Source: a virus. From it: DNA of 24,203 nucleotides. Of the stretch, positions 13,884 through 20,383 are shown piece after piece; position 1 is the stretch's first letter; each line of letters begins with the position of its first letter. Made by a program: the position numbers and the translations under genes. The notes beneath the pieces were generated by a model. That model was not told where the DNA came from. It was given only the letters and a program-made list of their open reading frames with translations, and ran no database searches. Location: the IMG/VR virus record IMGVR_UViG_3300003690_000072, positions 1 to 24,203 of that record; one strand, given 5' to 3'.

Positions 13884-14935
13884 CACACCCCTTTTAGGGA
13901 CAACGCCTTGCCCATCTGGCGATCCGGTAGGGTGAGAATGTCCCACGCCACCTGCCTGATCCTGGCGCCGTCGCCAAACCACGTCCCGTTCAGCCGTCGC
14001 TCCACGTCCACCACCTCTGTACTGGCAACCGATTCGGACGCCTTGCCGCCCTTGCTGTAATCCACAAATTCCGTGACGGCGTTGTAGGCATCCCACCTGG
14101 TCTTGCCCTGGTTACCCTGGCCGGTGGAGAACAGATCGAACACCGTGCGGGCCGAGCCTTCCTTGGCCCCGTGCTGGCCCGAAAACGGCTTGTCTGGATC
14201 AAGGTCTAAAACCTTGTAGGTCAACCGCTCCATGTCCCATGACGTGAAGGCATGGCTGGCGATCTCGTTGCACTGATCTATGAAAGCGTCCATGTACACC
14301 TTGTTCAGCCCCAGGAGATCACGGGCCTCTCTAACCTTGCCCAGGATGCCCCCCGTGTGCCTTGCGTAGAACTCGGCGCTCTTGAGGGTAGCTGCCGACA
14401 GGGTGTTGGAGCAGACCACCCTGATGGGCGTCAAACGCATCCGCAGGGCCGAGGAGCCGTCATGGGAGTTATCCAGCAGCACGAAGGATTCCAGCTTCTC
14501 CCCGTTGTCCAACACGTACTCACCGTTCCCGATCCTCGCCAGTATCCACACCCTGCGGCCACCCCAGAGGGAACCAGCCGTGTGGTATGTGGCCTGCCCG
14601 GCCCCCACGATCTCATCGAAGAATCCAAAGCACTCCACGTTCTGGACGGGGGTGTACTTGGCCCCCAGGATGTTGAACACGGTCTCGGTGTCCTCCCGTA
14701 CCACCGCCACCTTGCCCTGCACCTTCACCCCTCTCCAATCTGAACCAGCCCCGTATACGGTGGAGCCAAGAGGCTCCATGTAGACTTCCCTCGTAACCAC
14801 CTCCCAGTCGAGCCCCGCCGCCGAGATCGCCTCGGCGGCCGTCATCGCATCCCCGTCAACCAGGGTTCCCAACCCATGCCAGGGCTGTCGCCCCACAAAC
14901 GCCATTCCATCCGTCTCAGTAATTCCATGTGCCAT
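13883..14935 (-). CDS. DUF932 phage/plasmid protein
   Basis: A 350-residue member of the DUF932 family (phage/plasmid-like protein TIGR03299 type), common in phages and plasmids and without an established biochemical function. Typical features are the W-H-G-L-G opening near residues 19-23, the F-N-I-L-G-A-K-Y-T-P-V-Q-N segment near 90-100, a central beta-rich domain, and R-L-T-P-I-R-V-V-C-S-N-T-L near 185-197, a strongly conserved family signature. ATG 14935 follows GAAGGAG by 6-7 nt; an upstream in-frame start is possible but lacks a site. It leads a set of coupled genes running towards the replication module. Confidence 0.88.
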   Translation of the reverse strand: MAHGITETDGMAFVGRQPWHGLGTLVDGDAMTAAEAISAAGLDWEVVTREVYMEPLGSTVYGAGSDWRGVKVQGKVAVVREDTETVFNILGAKYTPVQNVECFGFFDEIVGAGQATYHTAGSLWGGRRVWILARIGNGEYVLDNGEKLESFVLLDNSHDGSSALRMRLTPIRVVCSNTLSAATLKSAEFYARHTGGILGKVREARDLLGLNKVYMDAFIDQCNEIASHAFTSWDMERLTYKVLDLDPDKPFSGQHGAKEGSARTVFDLFSTGQGNQGKTRWDAYNAVTEFVDYSKGGKASESVASTEVVDVERRLNGTWFGDGARIRQVAWDILTLPDRQMGKALSLKGV

Positions 14936-15119
14936 CAGGTGCTCCTTCTTGCGCTTACCATATGCGGGCACCGGCTCGCTACAACATCGCCAATGCCCAC
15001 CCGAAATCGGGGTATCTCCTATTCTCCTTTTCTCATCCTATTTCCCTGACAACCCGAACTGCCAGGGATTACGTGGACGCCCCGCACTGGCTGTGCGGAA
15101 CCGCTTCGGGCCTAACCAC
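14936..15119. other. 184-bp intergenic region with one hairpin
   Basis: No convincing gene lies here. A short hairpin (CCGCAC, 5-base loop, GTGCGG) at 15082-15098 follows the upstream stop by about 20 bp. The remainder is an A/G-rich leader on the transcribed strand with two GGAG-like stretches and only very short reading frames. Confidence 0.5.
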
Positions 15120-15515
15120 CTACGCCGAACCACCATCCCCGAACGGGCTGGTGAGGTCTCTGATCCCCATGTCATGGTCGAGGTCGATGGTGTTCAGATC
15201 GCTGTGCCTCTCCTGCATATAGTCGGGGACGTAATAATCCGGCTCGGCCTCGCAGTCTGGACACCTGATCGTAGCCCCAACGTCTAGCTCGATCACCCGC
15301 TCACACTCAGGACATTGATCCACCGGATACATGTCGCTGAACTCTACGAAGTTGATCATGATCGCATGCACCAGTTCCTTGGTCAGCACTCCCTCGCTCA
15401 ACTCGATCACCTTGGCGATGTCGAACATGTTGGTCTCACCAGATCGGCGCACCGTTTCGTAGGCCAGGAACTCCCTGTAGCCCACCGCTTTTGACCTCTC
15501 AACGAACTGCCCCAT
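15120..15515 (-). CDS. Hypothetical zinc-ribbon protein (131 aa)
   Basis: The protein has a helical N-terminal half followed by a classical zinc ribbon: C-P-E-C near residue 68 and C-P-D-C near residue 85, spaced by a beta hairpin (V-I-E-L-D-V-G-A-T-I-R). The C-terminus is acidic (D-L-D-H-D-M-G-I). The family is unknown. ATG 15515 has AGGAGAGGTGAAGG upstream and overlaps the preceding 84-residue gene by 17 bp. Zinc ribbons of this sort often bind nucleic acid or RNA polymerase, but nothing here shows the target. Confidence 0.7.
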   Translation of the reverse strand: MGQFVERSKAVGYREFLAYETVRRSGETNMFDIAKVIELSEGVLTKELVHAIMINFVEFSDMYPVDQCPECERVIELDVGATIRCPDCEAEPDYYVPDYMQERHSDLNTIDLDHDMGIRDLTSPFGDGGSA

Positions 15516-15753
15516 GATCCTTCACCTCTCCTTTCTCGTAATCCCTGACCGCCTGTATGTGGGGGCACCCCTTGCGTAGAGGGGCATCAATCTCCAACAA
15601 CGTCACAGAACATCCCTGGCACTGCCACCAGTCCCCATAGCGGCGATAGCGATGCACTATCACCCCATCCCACACCGTGCGCCCTGGGCTGGGCCAGGCC
15701 GTTGGATTAACCACCCAGCCATCCGGTGCCTTGGTCTCAGTGACCGTTAGCAT
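15499..15753 (-). CDS. Hypothetical small protein with Cys motif (84 aa)
   Basis: An 84-residue protein rich in Trp and Tyr (V-I-V-H-R-Y-R-R-Y-G-D-W-W-Q-C) with C-Q-G-C near residue 49 and a later C-P-H, giving a possible zinc site. I do not recognise the family. The ATG at 15753 lies 8 nt after AAGGGGG and inside the end of the preceding gene. Its own end overlaps the next gene. Confidence 0.62.
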   Translation of the reverse strand: MLTVTETKAPDGWVVNPTAWPSPGRTVWDGVIVHRYRRYGDWWQCQGCSVTLLEIDAPLRKGCPHIQAVRDYEKGEVKDHGAVR

Positions 15754-15955
15754 TTTGGTAACCCCCTTCCCGTGTTGCGGCCTGCTTCACCAGAGCCGCC
15801 CAGGGGTTGGGGTGCTTGAACTCCCCCACCCGATTCAGGTGCACCCAGATGGCGCACCAGTAGCCGAACATCTGGAACTTATACCGGGCCAGGCTGTCCC
15901 AGGCTTTACGCTCGGCTTCTGCCATCTCGGCCTGGAGCTTGCTCCGTAGGTTCAT
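15737..15955 (-). CDS. Hypothetical helical protein (72 aa)
   Basis: A short helical protein (L-R-S-K-L-Q-A-E-M-A-E-A-E-R-K-A-W) with an aromatic centre (Y-K-F-Q-M-F-G-Y-W-C-A-I-W-V-H-L). The hydrophobic stretch is interrupted by Arg/Lys, so I do not call it a membrane helix. Family unknown. ATG 15955 follows GGGAGGGTGGA directly, a strong ribosome site; the frame extends 24 bp further without one. It is the first gene after two strong hairpins downstream of the GHKL ATPase. Confidence 0.6.
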   Translation of the reverse strand: MNLRSKLQAEMAEAERKAWDSLARYKFQMFGYWCAIWVHLNRVGEFKHPNPWAALVKQAATREGGYQNANGH

Positions 15956-15996
15956 TCCACCCTCCCTATTCGGTGTCACACCCTATTAACGCCCAC

Positions 15997-16024
15997 GGGG
16001 TGGGCGACCAAAGCCACCCACCCC
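15997..16024 (-). terminator. Hairpin downstream of the GHKL gene (distal)
   Basis: GGGGTGGG and CCCACCCC arms form an 8-bp perfect stem, extended by weaker pairs, with a 12-base interior. It lies in the 117-bp gap between the GHKL gene and the 72-residue gene. No U-run follows, so termination or RNA processing are both possible. Confidence 0.5.
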
Positions 16025-16033
16025 ACAAGGCCC

Positions 16034-16059
16034 CCCAGGTGCCGTTAGAGGCACCTGGG
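16034..16059 (-). terminator. Hairpin downstream of the GHKL gene (proximal)
   Basis: CCCAGGTGCC and GGCACCTGGG form a perfect 10-bp stem around a 6-base loop, starting about 14 bp after the GHKL stop codon. The placement fits a terminator or an mRNA 3'-end stabiliser. The U-tract expected of an intrinsic terminator is missing. Confidence 0.55.
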
Positions 16060-16072
16060 CCAGCCTTTCCGA

Positions 16073-17554
16073 CTAACCCCCCTGCCCGACAAACCAGTCG
16101 CCCTCTAAGGCAAGGTGGACCGCCTTGGCGCTGAGTGCCGCAAACGTGTTCAGGTAATCCCCCGTGTGCGGCCTGTCGCTAATGCTATGGTGGGCAAGCT
16201 CATGGAGGATCAACTCGGTCTGATGGGCCTGCGGTGTTCCCTCTGGCATGTCAAACCATCGGTCACCCAACCGGTTCGGAACGAAATCCAGGGTTCGGCT
16301 TCCATACTGAGCAACCCGATTGTCCTGCACCATCTTGGGGTGGATGAACTGCACGGTGCCTTCAAACCCTAGGAGCTTCAGCGAGAGCCACTTGGTGTAG
16401 GCCACAACATTGGCCCACTTTGGCTGCATCTCAAGGGTCTCGAACTTGATCCCGTCCTCGTTGTTGGTTAGCAGTTTGAACTCTGCCGTCGAGCTTACCA
16501 GGGGCGCAACCGCCAACCCCTGGAACCTTTCCTTCTCCTTCTTGCTCAACGTGCGGGGATGCACGATGTCCTTGCCGGCCTCATATGCCCGTTCGTTTGC
16601 CAGGGTGTCCGATGACCAGAGAACGGCGTCTGGGCCGAGTTTCTCCTTCAAAACCTTGGCAACGGCCTCGTCGCTTGTCCTGGTATCCTCTACAGCCATT
16701 TGAACCCACGGCTCCGACGCCTGTGACCCGTCCAGCAGGTGGGAGGTGGCGTTGAGAACCTCGGCGTAGACATCCTGGACGTATGCCCTGTTCACGGCGT
16801 CCCGGTTGGGGGGGAGCGGCACCTTCTGCATGATGTTGACGTCGTAGGGTGCTTCAATCGGCTGGATGTAGATTCCCATCTCGTAAAGAGATGGCACGTT
16901 CAGAGGTTTGTATATCTCGATGTCGGCTTTCTTTGACACCTGATACATCGTGCCGTCGCCCTTAGAAGACGAGATCACGGTGTAGAGTTGCGCCGAGGTG
17001 TTGGCGACGTGATCCCGAACGCCGATCATCTGGCCGTTCACGGTGTTGGTTATGCCCTGCGGGGGGATGAAGTTCAACAGCATGGCAACCGTCTCAGCGA
17101 CCACGTCCGTGTCCTTGAGAACCCACGCCTCAACAACCGTGCCAACCGTGCGGTCATTGTCGGTGATCTCCCGCCCACCGGTCTTGGGAAACGTTATGGT
17201 CTTGCCCACCGTTTCCACCCTGGCCCATTCGGCAATCGAGATGATCTCTTTCTCGCCGATGTTGAACCGTCCCCGCACCGTGGAGTTCTCCCGTTTGTCG
17301 GTGTGCCTCATCAGGGTGAACGCATCGTCAATGTCGCTGAATCCCCCTGCGTCATCCTCAACCGCCACATGGACCAGGAACCGCCCCCGCTGCTTCTTGC
17401 TGTCTATCGTGGTGGTGCAGGTGGTGGTGCCTTCCTCGTCCCAGGTGTTGGCTACCAACTCCTTCACCAGCGACCACAACGGACGCCCCCCGTGCAGTGC
17501 CTTCATCCCTTCCGTGTCGATCTCGAACCTGTTCGCCACTGTCTTCCTAACCAT
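16073..17554 (-). CDS. GHKL-type ATPase with C-terminal HExxH (zincin-like) motif
   Basis: Residues 1-200 carry the Bergerat ATP-binding fold: N-box E32-L-V-A-N36-T-W-D39, G1-like D67-D-A-G-G at 67-71, and G2-like G-R-F-N-I-G-E-K at about 95-102. This is the pattern of Hsp90/MutL/histidine-kinase ATPases and of phage rIIA-like proteins. Near the C-terminus L-H452-E453-L-A-H456-H is a HExxH zinc-protease motif with a further His at about 465. The middle 230 residues are unassigned. There is no kinase dimerisation domain, so it is not a histidine kinase. ATG 17554 follows AGGAGA by 7 nt; the ATG at 17599 has no ribosome site. Function in the phage is unknown; a rIIA-like or anti-defence role is speculative. 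Confidence 0.78.
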   Translation of the reverse strand: MVRKTVANRFEIDTEGMKALHGGRPLWSLVKELVANTWDEEGTTTCTTTIDSKKQRGRFLVHVAVEDDAGGFSDIDDAFTLMRHTDKRENSTVRGRFNIGEKEIISIAEWARVETVGKTITFPKTGGREITDNDRTVGTVVEAWVLKDTDVVAETVAMLLNFIPPQGITNTVNGQMIGVRDHVANTSAQLYTVISSSKGDGTMYQVSKKADIEIYKPLNVPSLYEMGIYIQPIEAPYDVNIMQKVPLPPNRDAVNRAYVQDVYAEVLNATSHLLDGSQASEPWVQMAVEDTRTSDEAVAKVLKEKLGPDAVLWSSDTLANERAYEAGKDIVHPRTLSKKEKERFQGLAVAPLVSSTAEFKLLTNNEDGIKFETLEMQPKWANVVAYTKWLSLKLLGFEGTVQFIHPKMVQDNRVAQYGSRTLDFVPNRLGDRWFDMPEGTPQAHQTELILHELAHHSISDRPHTGDYLNTFAALSAKAVHLALEGDWFVGQGG

Positions 17555-17616
17555 CTCCCTGTCTCCTAGCCCTGAAATTTTGACCTGTCCTTTGGACATC
17601 AGGTCTGGGGCTTTAA

Positions 17617-17634
17617 CAGGGGCCGAAGCCCCTG
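17617..17634 (-). terminator. UUCG-tetraloop hairpin between small gene and GHKL gene
   Basis: On the transcribed strand CAGGGGC-TTCG-GCCCCTG gives a 7-bp GC-rich stem closed by a UUCG tetraloop, followed by TTAAAG. It lies 13 bp after the 90-residue gene. It could be a weak terminator or RNA-stability element. Confidence 0.6.
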
Positions 17635-17646
17635 CCCATCAGCCGT

Positions 17647-17919
17647 CTAAAGAATCGGTCTGGTTCCAGTCCCACCAGGTACGGCGATCACCTGCTCCCC
17701 ATCCGAAACCCTTGGCTCCACCGCCGCCCTGAAGATCGTGTCGTTGAACTTGGGGTTGTCGGCTTTGAGCCGTACTATCAACTCGTTGACGGTCAAGTAC
17801 CATACGATTGCCGGTTCTGCCCCCCCCTGAAAGTCCATAACACCTCGGCGCAACTCTACGTCTCTCTCAGCCGCCACCTTGAGTGCCTCGGCTATCAGTT
17901 GGTAATCCTTCTTTGTCAT
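17647..17919 (-). CDS. Small phage protein (90 aa), M-T-K-K-D-Y type
   Basis: A 90-residue protein starting M-T-K-K-D-Y-x-L-I-A-E-A-L-K, an N-terminal pattern found in many unrelated phages as a short helical protein of unknown function. A second block, V-N-E-L-I-V-R-L-K-A-D-N-P-K-F-N, also fits that group. The C-terminus is Gly/Pro-rich. ATG 17919 follows GGAGGGAGACAGGG. It lies between two UUCG hairpins and is part of the early-looking unit begun by the promoter at 18.5 kb. Confidence 0.75.
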   Translation of the reverse strand: MTKKDYQLIAEALKVAAERDVELRRGVMDFQGGAEPAIVWYLTVNELIVRLKADNPKFNDTIFRAAVEPRVSDGEQVIAVPGGTGTRPIL

Positions 17920-17993
17920 CCCTGTCTCCCTCCTTGGTTTTGGTTTCTAGGTGCTTCTGGCACCCTCATCAGACCGGTCGATTCCGGTGACCT

Positions 17994-18013
17994 GGCGGGG
18001 CCGAAGCCCCGCC
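17994..18013 (-). terminator. UUCG-tetraloop hairpin between two small genes
   Basis: GGCGGGGC-TTCG-GCCCCGCC on the transcribed strand forms an 8-bp stem with a UUCG tetraloop, 6 bp after the 81-residue gene. A second short stem (GGTGC/GCACC at 17950-17964) follows. No U-run is present. Confidence 0.6.
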
Positions 18014-18018
18014 GTGGA

Positions 18019-18264
18019 TTAGAACGTGAACCCCACCCAAACCAGGGCGTCGCCCTTCATCAGATACTCCCGGTTCGCATCGGAAAACTTGGTGACCGAG
18101 AACTTCTTGGCTTCCCTGATGTAATCCCCCTTCACCCACACGTTGGACTCGGAGGGCTGTAATCCACCGACGGCCATCATTATGTGAGGTGGCACGGTAG
18201 ACAGCGGATTCAACCGCATCAGGAACTCGCCCTTCTTAACCTGGTTCAACTTGACCTGCTTCAT
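18019..18264 (-). CDS. Small phage protein (81 aa)
   Basis: An 81-residue protein of a widespread but uncharacterised phage type: a basic start (K-Q-V-K-L-N-Q-V-K-K-G-E-F-L), a middle strand V-W-V-K-G-D-Y and a terminal K-G-D-A-L-V-W-V-G-F-T-F. The predicted fold is all-beta with short helices. Function is unknown. The ATG at 18264 has GGAGAGGGAG upstream. It is the second gene after the strong promoter, an early-gene position. Confidence 0.72.
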   Translation of the reverse strand: MKQVKLNQVKKGEFLMRLNPLSTVPPHIMMAVGGLQPSESNVWVKGDYIREAKKFSVTKFSDANREYLMKGDALVWVGFTF

Positions 18265-18291
18265 GATGTTCTCCCTCTCCTTCTAAGGTGC

Positions 18292-18447
18292 TTATGACTG
18301 GCTGTTTCGCTGTGCGCTCCAGCAAGGTCCGCAAAGCACTATCTCTACACCGTGCTTGCACGTTGGCTTGTTGTTGAGGAACTTGGCCTTTCCCATCCGG
18401 TTGGGGGTGTTGCTCTTTAGTCCGTTGCCCCTGATCGTGATCCCCAT
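18292..18447 (-). CDS. Small basic Cys-containing protein (51 aa)
   Basis: A 51-residue basic protein with C-K-H-G near residue 30 and L-C-G-P-C-W near residue 40, a likely single zinc site. The family is unknown. ATG 18447 follows AAAGGAG by 7 nt. It is the first gene downstream of the strong promoter (about 37 nt leader), so it should be among the most strongly transcribed products of this unit. Confidence 0.68.
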   Translation of the reverse strand: MGITIRGNGLKSNTPNRMGKAKFLNNKPTCKHGVEIVLCGPCWSAQRNSQS

Positions 18448-18490
18448 CGTGTTGCTCCTTTCGCTGTGCTGTTTGGACTTGCCTACGGCA

Positions 18491-18519
18491 AGTATAGTGT
18501 GGTGGTTGATCGTTGTCAA
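18491..18519 (-). promoter_or_regulatory. Strong sigma70-type promoter
   Basis: The minus strand reads TTGACA (18519-18514), a 17-bp spacer and TATACT (18496-18491): a perfect -35, optimal spacing and five of six bases at -10. Transcription would start near 18484 and run left through the small genes, GHKL and DUF932. The spacer contains CAACCACCAC, shared with the inverted repeat at 13.7 kb, so a repressor could bind here. Confidence 0.85.
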
Positions 18520-18716
18520 TAGGGAATAGGCACAGATTTCCCTTGTATTTGCCAAATATCGGGGAGATCGGGGTGAAACTAGCTAGAGCGGGGGAAAAGC
18601 GGTGGCCTGGAGGTGTTGCAGTGGGGAGGTTTTGTGGGGTGGGAATCAGCGCAGAACGTCTGCGCCCCTCAATGGGTGACCCCCACCCCGGAGAAAGGAG
18701 ACTTTACAACTCTACA
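18520..18716. other. Non-coding interval with nested inverted repeats
   Basis: No gene is supported in these 197 bp. A 7-bp stem GCGCAGA/TCTGCGC with a 3-base loop (18649-18665) is nested within GGGGTGGG (18636-18643) and a matching CCCACCCC near 18681-18688. The structure lies after the last gene of the rightward-positioned late block and just upstream of the strong promoter, the right place to separate two transcription units. No U-tract follows the stems. Confidence 0.5.
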
Positions 18717-18938
18717 TCATTGACCTGGCTGATGCTGCCCGCTGGGGTAACCCCGGTCCCAATGCTCCACACAGACACCATCAGCCAGGTCGGTCCAGAA
18801 CTGGCCGCAAGTGCCCGATGCCCTGCACTCTCCGAACGTGTAGACAGGCAGCCTCACCGGTTTAAGCCACGAAGGTGGACGTGGCTCCTGAACAGGCCCG
18901 GCACCTACCGACCGTCCGACGTGATCGCCGCCTTGCAC
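18717..18938 (-). CDS. Small Cys-containing protein (up to 73 aa)
   Basis: The C-terminal 45 residues look like a real small domain, with C-R-A-S-G-T-C, W-T-D-L-A-D-G-V-C and V-E-H-W-D giving three Cys and a His for a metal site. The start is uncertain: GTG 18938 has GGAGGT 6 nt upstream but overlaps the preceding zinc-ribbon gene by 77 bp, while GTG 18857 begins just after that gene's stop with a weak site. Family unknown. It is the last gene before the non-coding interval. Confidence 0.55.
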   Translation of the reverse strand: MQGGDHVGRSVGAGPVQEPRPPSWLKPVRLPVYTFGECRASGTCGQFWTDLADGVCVEHWDRGYPSGQHQPGQ

Positions 18939-19056
18939 TGTTCACCTCCACCGTCCGGAGCGTCTTGGAAACCTGGGAGCTCCTGCACGCCATACACCAG
19001 GCCAGATGAGTGCCGTTGAGCAGGCCGGTCACCTTCAGCCATAAACCTGCGAACAT
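18862..19056 (-). CDS. Zinc-ribbon mini-protein, DUF5679-like (64 aa)
   Basis: C-M-A-C at about residues 20-23 and C-R-A-C near residue 54 frame a basic strand-rich segment (T-V-E-V-N-S-A-R-R-R). The spacing and the C-R-S-S/V-x-x-x-T pattern resemble the short DUF5679-type zinc ribbons frequent in phages. ATG 19056 overlaps the stop of the preceding membrane peptide in TGATG, after GAGGGG. An alternative overlapping frame (19042-18905, 45 codons) was judged weaker because of its lower third-position GC. Confidence 0.6.
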   Translation of the reverse strand: MFAGLWLKVTGLLNGTHLAWCMACRSSQVSKTLRTVEVNSARRRSRRTVGRCRACSGATSTFVA

Positions 19057-19142
19057 CATCCCCTCGCCACGAGATAGATTAGGGTCACCCATACCCCGAC
19101 GCAAATGCCAATTGTGGCCCACTGAGCAGCACGGCTGAGCAT
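19056..19142 (-). CDS. Single-span membrane mini-protein (28 aa)
   Basis: A 28-residue peptide consisting almost entirely of a membrane helix (W-A-T-I-G-I-C-V-G-V-W-V-T-L-I-Y-L) with Arg at both ends. The start lies 8 bp after the preceding stop and the end couples to the next gene through TGATG. Its size means the call depends on the chain of overlaps and the clear hydrophobic profile. It may belong to the lysis or membrane set with its neighbours. Confidence 0.5.
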   Translation of the reverse strand: MLSRAAQWATIGICVGVWVTLIYLVARG

Positions 19143-19149
19143 CCTGGCT

Positions 19150-19317
19150 CTATTCCCCCTCAAGAAGCTTCATGCCCAGGGCAATGATCCCACCCGTGCA
19201 GCCGGTGGCGACGGCGATGTATTCGATGTCCCCGTTGAGGATCGACAGAGTGGAGATGGTTCCCAGCACCATGATTGCGACCAGAATCTGGGGACGGACC
19301 TTTCCAAGCCAGGGCAT
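19150..19317 (-). CDS. Two-span small membrane protein (55 aa), holin-like
   Basis: Two hydrophobic segments, I-L-V-A-I-M-V-L-G-T-I-S-T-L-S-I-L and Y-I-A-V-A-T-G-C-T-G-G-I-I-A-L, are separated by N-G-D-I-E, with a basic N-terminus and an acidic tail. Size and topology fit class II holins, but many phage membrane proteins look alike. The ATG at 19317 overlaps the previous stop in TGATG and has AGGTGAG upstream. No endolysin lies next to it in the window. Confidence 0.65.
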   Translation of the reverse strand: MPWLGKVRPQILVAIMVLGTISTLSILNGDIEYIAVATGCTGGIIALGMKLLEGE

Positions 19318-19460
19318 CAGCTCACCTCACTATCGTGGCCTCTCCACCTCTGGAACAGCCATGCTAACCCACCCAGCAGCCCCAGAGAGGCCGCTATGCT
19401 CACGGACCGGTGGTTAGCCACCACTCGTTCCATTCTAAGCCTTAGATCGCCATGCCTCAT
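19317..19460 (-). CDS. Single-span small membrane protein (47 aa)
   Basis: A 47-residue protein with a basic N-terminal helix (R-H-G-D-L-R-L-R-M-E-R), one membrane segment (S-V-S-I-A-A-S-L-G-L-L-G-G-L-A-W-L-F) and a charged tail. The ATG at 19460 shares bases with the upstream TAA (TAATG), and the stop overlaps the next ATG. Coupling on both sides argues that it is expressed. Function unknown; lysis accessory or antiholin are options. Confidence 0.6.
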   Translation of the reverse strand: MRHGDLRLRMERVVANHRSVSIAASLGLLGGLAWLFQRWRGHDSEVS

Positions 19461-20383
19461 TATCTGACGCTCACCGGGCGTTCCACGTTGTTTATCAGGG
19501 TGGAGGATGAGATCAGGACCGTATTCGCAACCGTGAATGAGGCACTATCAATCCCGGTCCCGTCCCCGAAAACGCTCTCGTCGGCATCGGTTCCCAGGAT
19601 GATCACCTCGCCGCACTGAATGTCAGTGATGGTGATCCCTGCCCCATAGGCTTTCACCCTCTCGAAACTGATCAACCCCACGGTGGAGGTGGCGTTGGAT
19701 GAGATCAGGATTCTGTCAAACGTGCCACCGGAAACCTCTGGGACGTTCAGGGCTCCACGGGTGGAGCCGAAAGCGTACTTGATCGGATCGCTGGACAGGG
19801 TGGGGGAGATGCTAAGACCGTCGGCGGTGGTGGTTGCGACACTGAATGCATAGGCCGTGGAGCTGGCGAAGAGGAAGTCCGTTGCCTCGACATCGATCAG
19901 CTGGAGCGTCTCGCATAGGATTTTACCTGACGACGAGCTGATGGCGATGGCGTCTGTCAGACCAGATGCCTTGCCCACGCTCATGTCGGAAAACCTGATG
20001 CTCTCGATCCTGGCCCCCCCGATGTTCAGCTCCAGGGTCATCGTGCCCTGCTGGGTGTCCTCTGGTATGGTCTCCCCCACCCGCAGCTGCTCCTGACCCA
20101 ACCTCTGCGCCCTGGCTGCATCATAGCTGGCCGACTGGGGCCATATCGGGGCGGGGTTGATCCCCCTGATTGCGAAATAAATCGCCCCGCTAATGACCAA
20201 CCCTGAGACCACCAGGGCCATTGCCACAATACTCCCCGTCCTCGACCCGAGGTTTAGGCCCTGGAGGCTGGGCAGCTTGACGGAGAAGTCGAGCGGCAGA
20301 GTGACGCCGGCGCCCACGATTGGCAGACGTAATGTCGGGAAATACACCCGCCGAGATTTAATTACCAGCTGTACCTTTTTCAT
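19460..20383 (-). CDS. Membrane-anchored beta-rich protein of unknown function (307 aa)
   Basis: A basic N-terminus of about 50 residues precedes one membrane helix (S-I-V-A-M-A-L-V-V-S-G-L-V-I-S-G-A-I-Y-F) near residues 51-72. The remaining 230 residues are Ser/Thr/Ala-rich and beta-prone, without Cys pairs or recognisable catalytic motifs. The topology suggests an exported or virion-attached domain. It is flanked by holin-like genes on both sides and overlaps each by 1-4 bp. Options are an adhesin, a lysis accessory or a tail component; the sequence does not decide. Confidence 0.75.
   Translation of the reverse strand: MKKVQLVIKSRRVYFPTLRLPIVGAGVTLPLDFSVKLPSLQGLNLGSRTGSIVAMALVVSGLVISGAIYFAIRGINPAPIWPQSASYDAARAQRLGQEQLRVGETIPEDTQQGTMTLELNIGGARIESIRFSDMSVGKASGLTDAIAISSSSGKILCETLQLIDVEATDFLFASSTAYAFSVATTTADGLSISPTLSSDPIKYAFGSTRGALNVPEVSGGTFDRILISSNATSTVGLISFERVKAYGAGITITDIQCGEVIILGTDADESVFGDGTGIDSASFTVANTVLISSSTLINNVERPVSVR

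Noticed and set aside
16073-17554. Sensor histidine kinase
   Set aside because: There is no phospho-acceptor His dimerisation domain, membrane sensor or response regulator; only the ATPase fold is shared.
18513-19019. Long plus-strand reading frame
   Set aside because: It runs antisense to three coupled small genes and across the promoter, with no family signature; a shadow frame.
18905-19042. 45-residue minus-strand frame beginning M-A-E-G-D-R-P
   Set aside because: It overlaps the zinc-ribbon frame, which has higher third-position GC, paired Cys-x2-Cys motifs and TGATG coupling.
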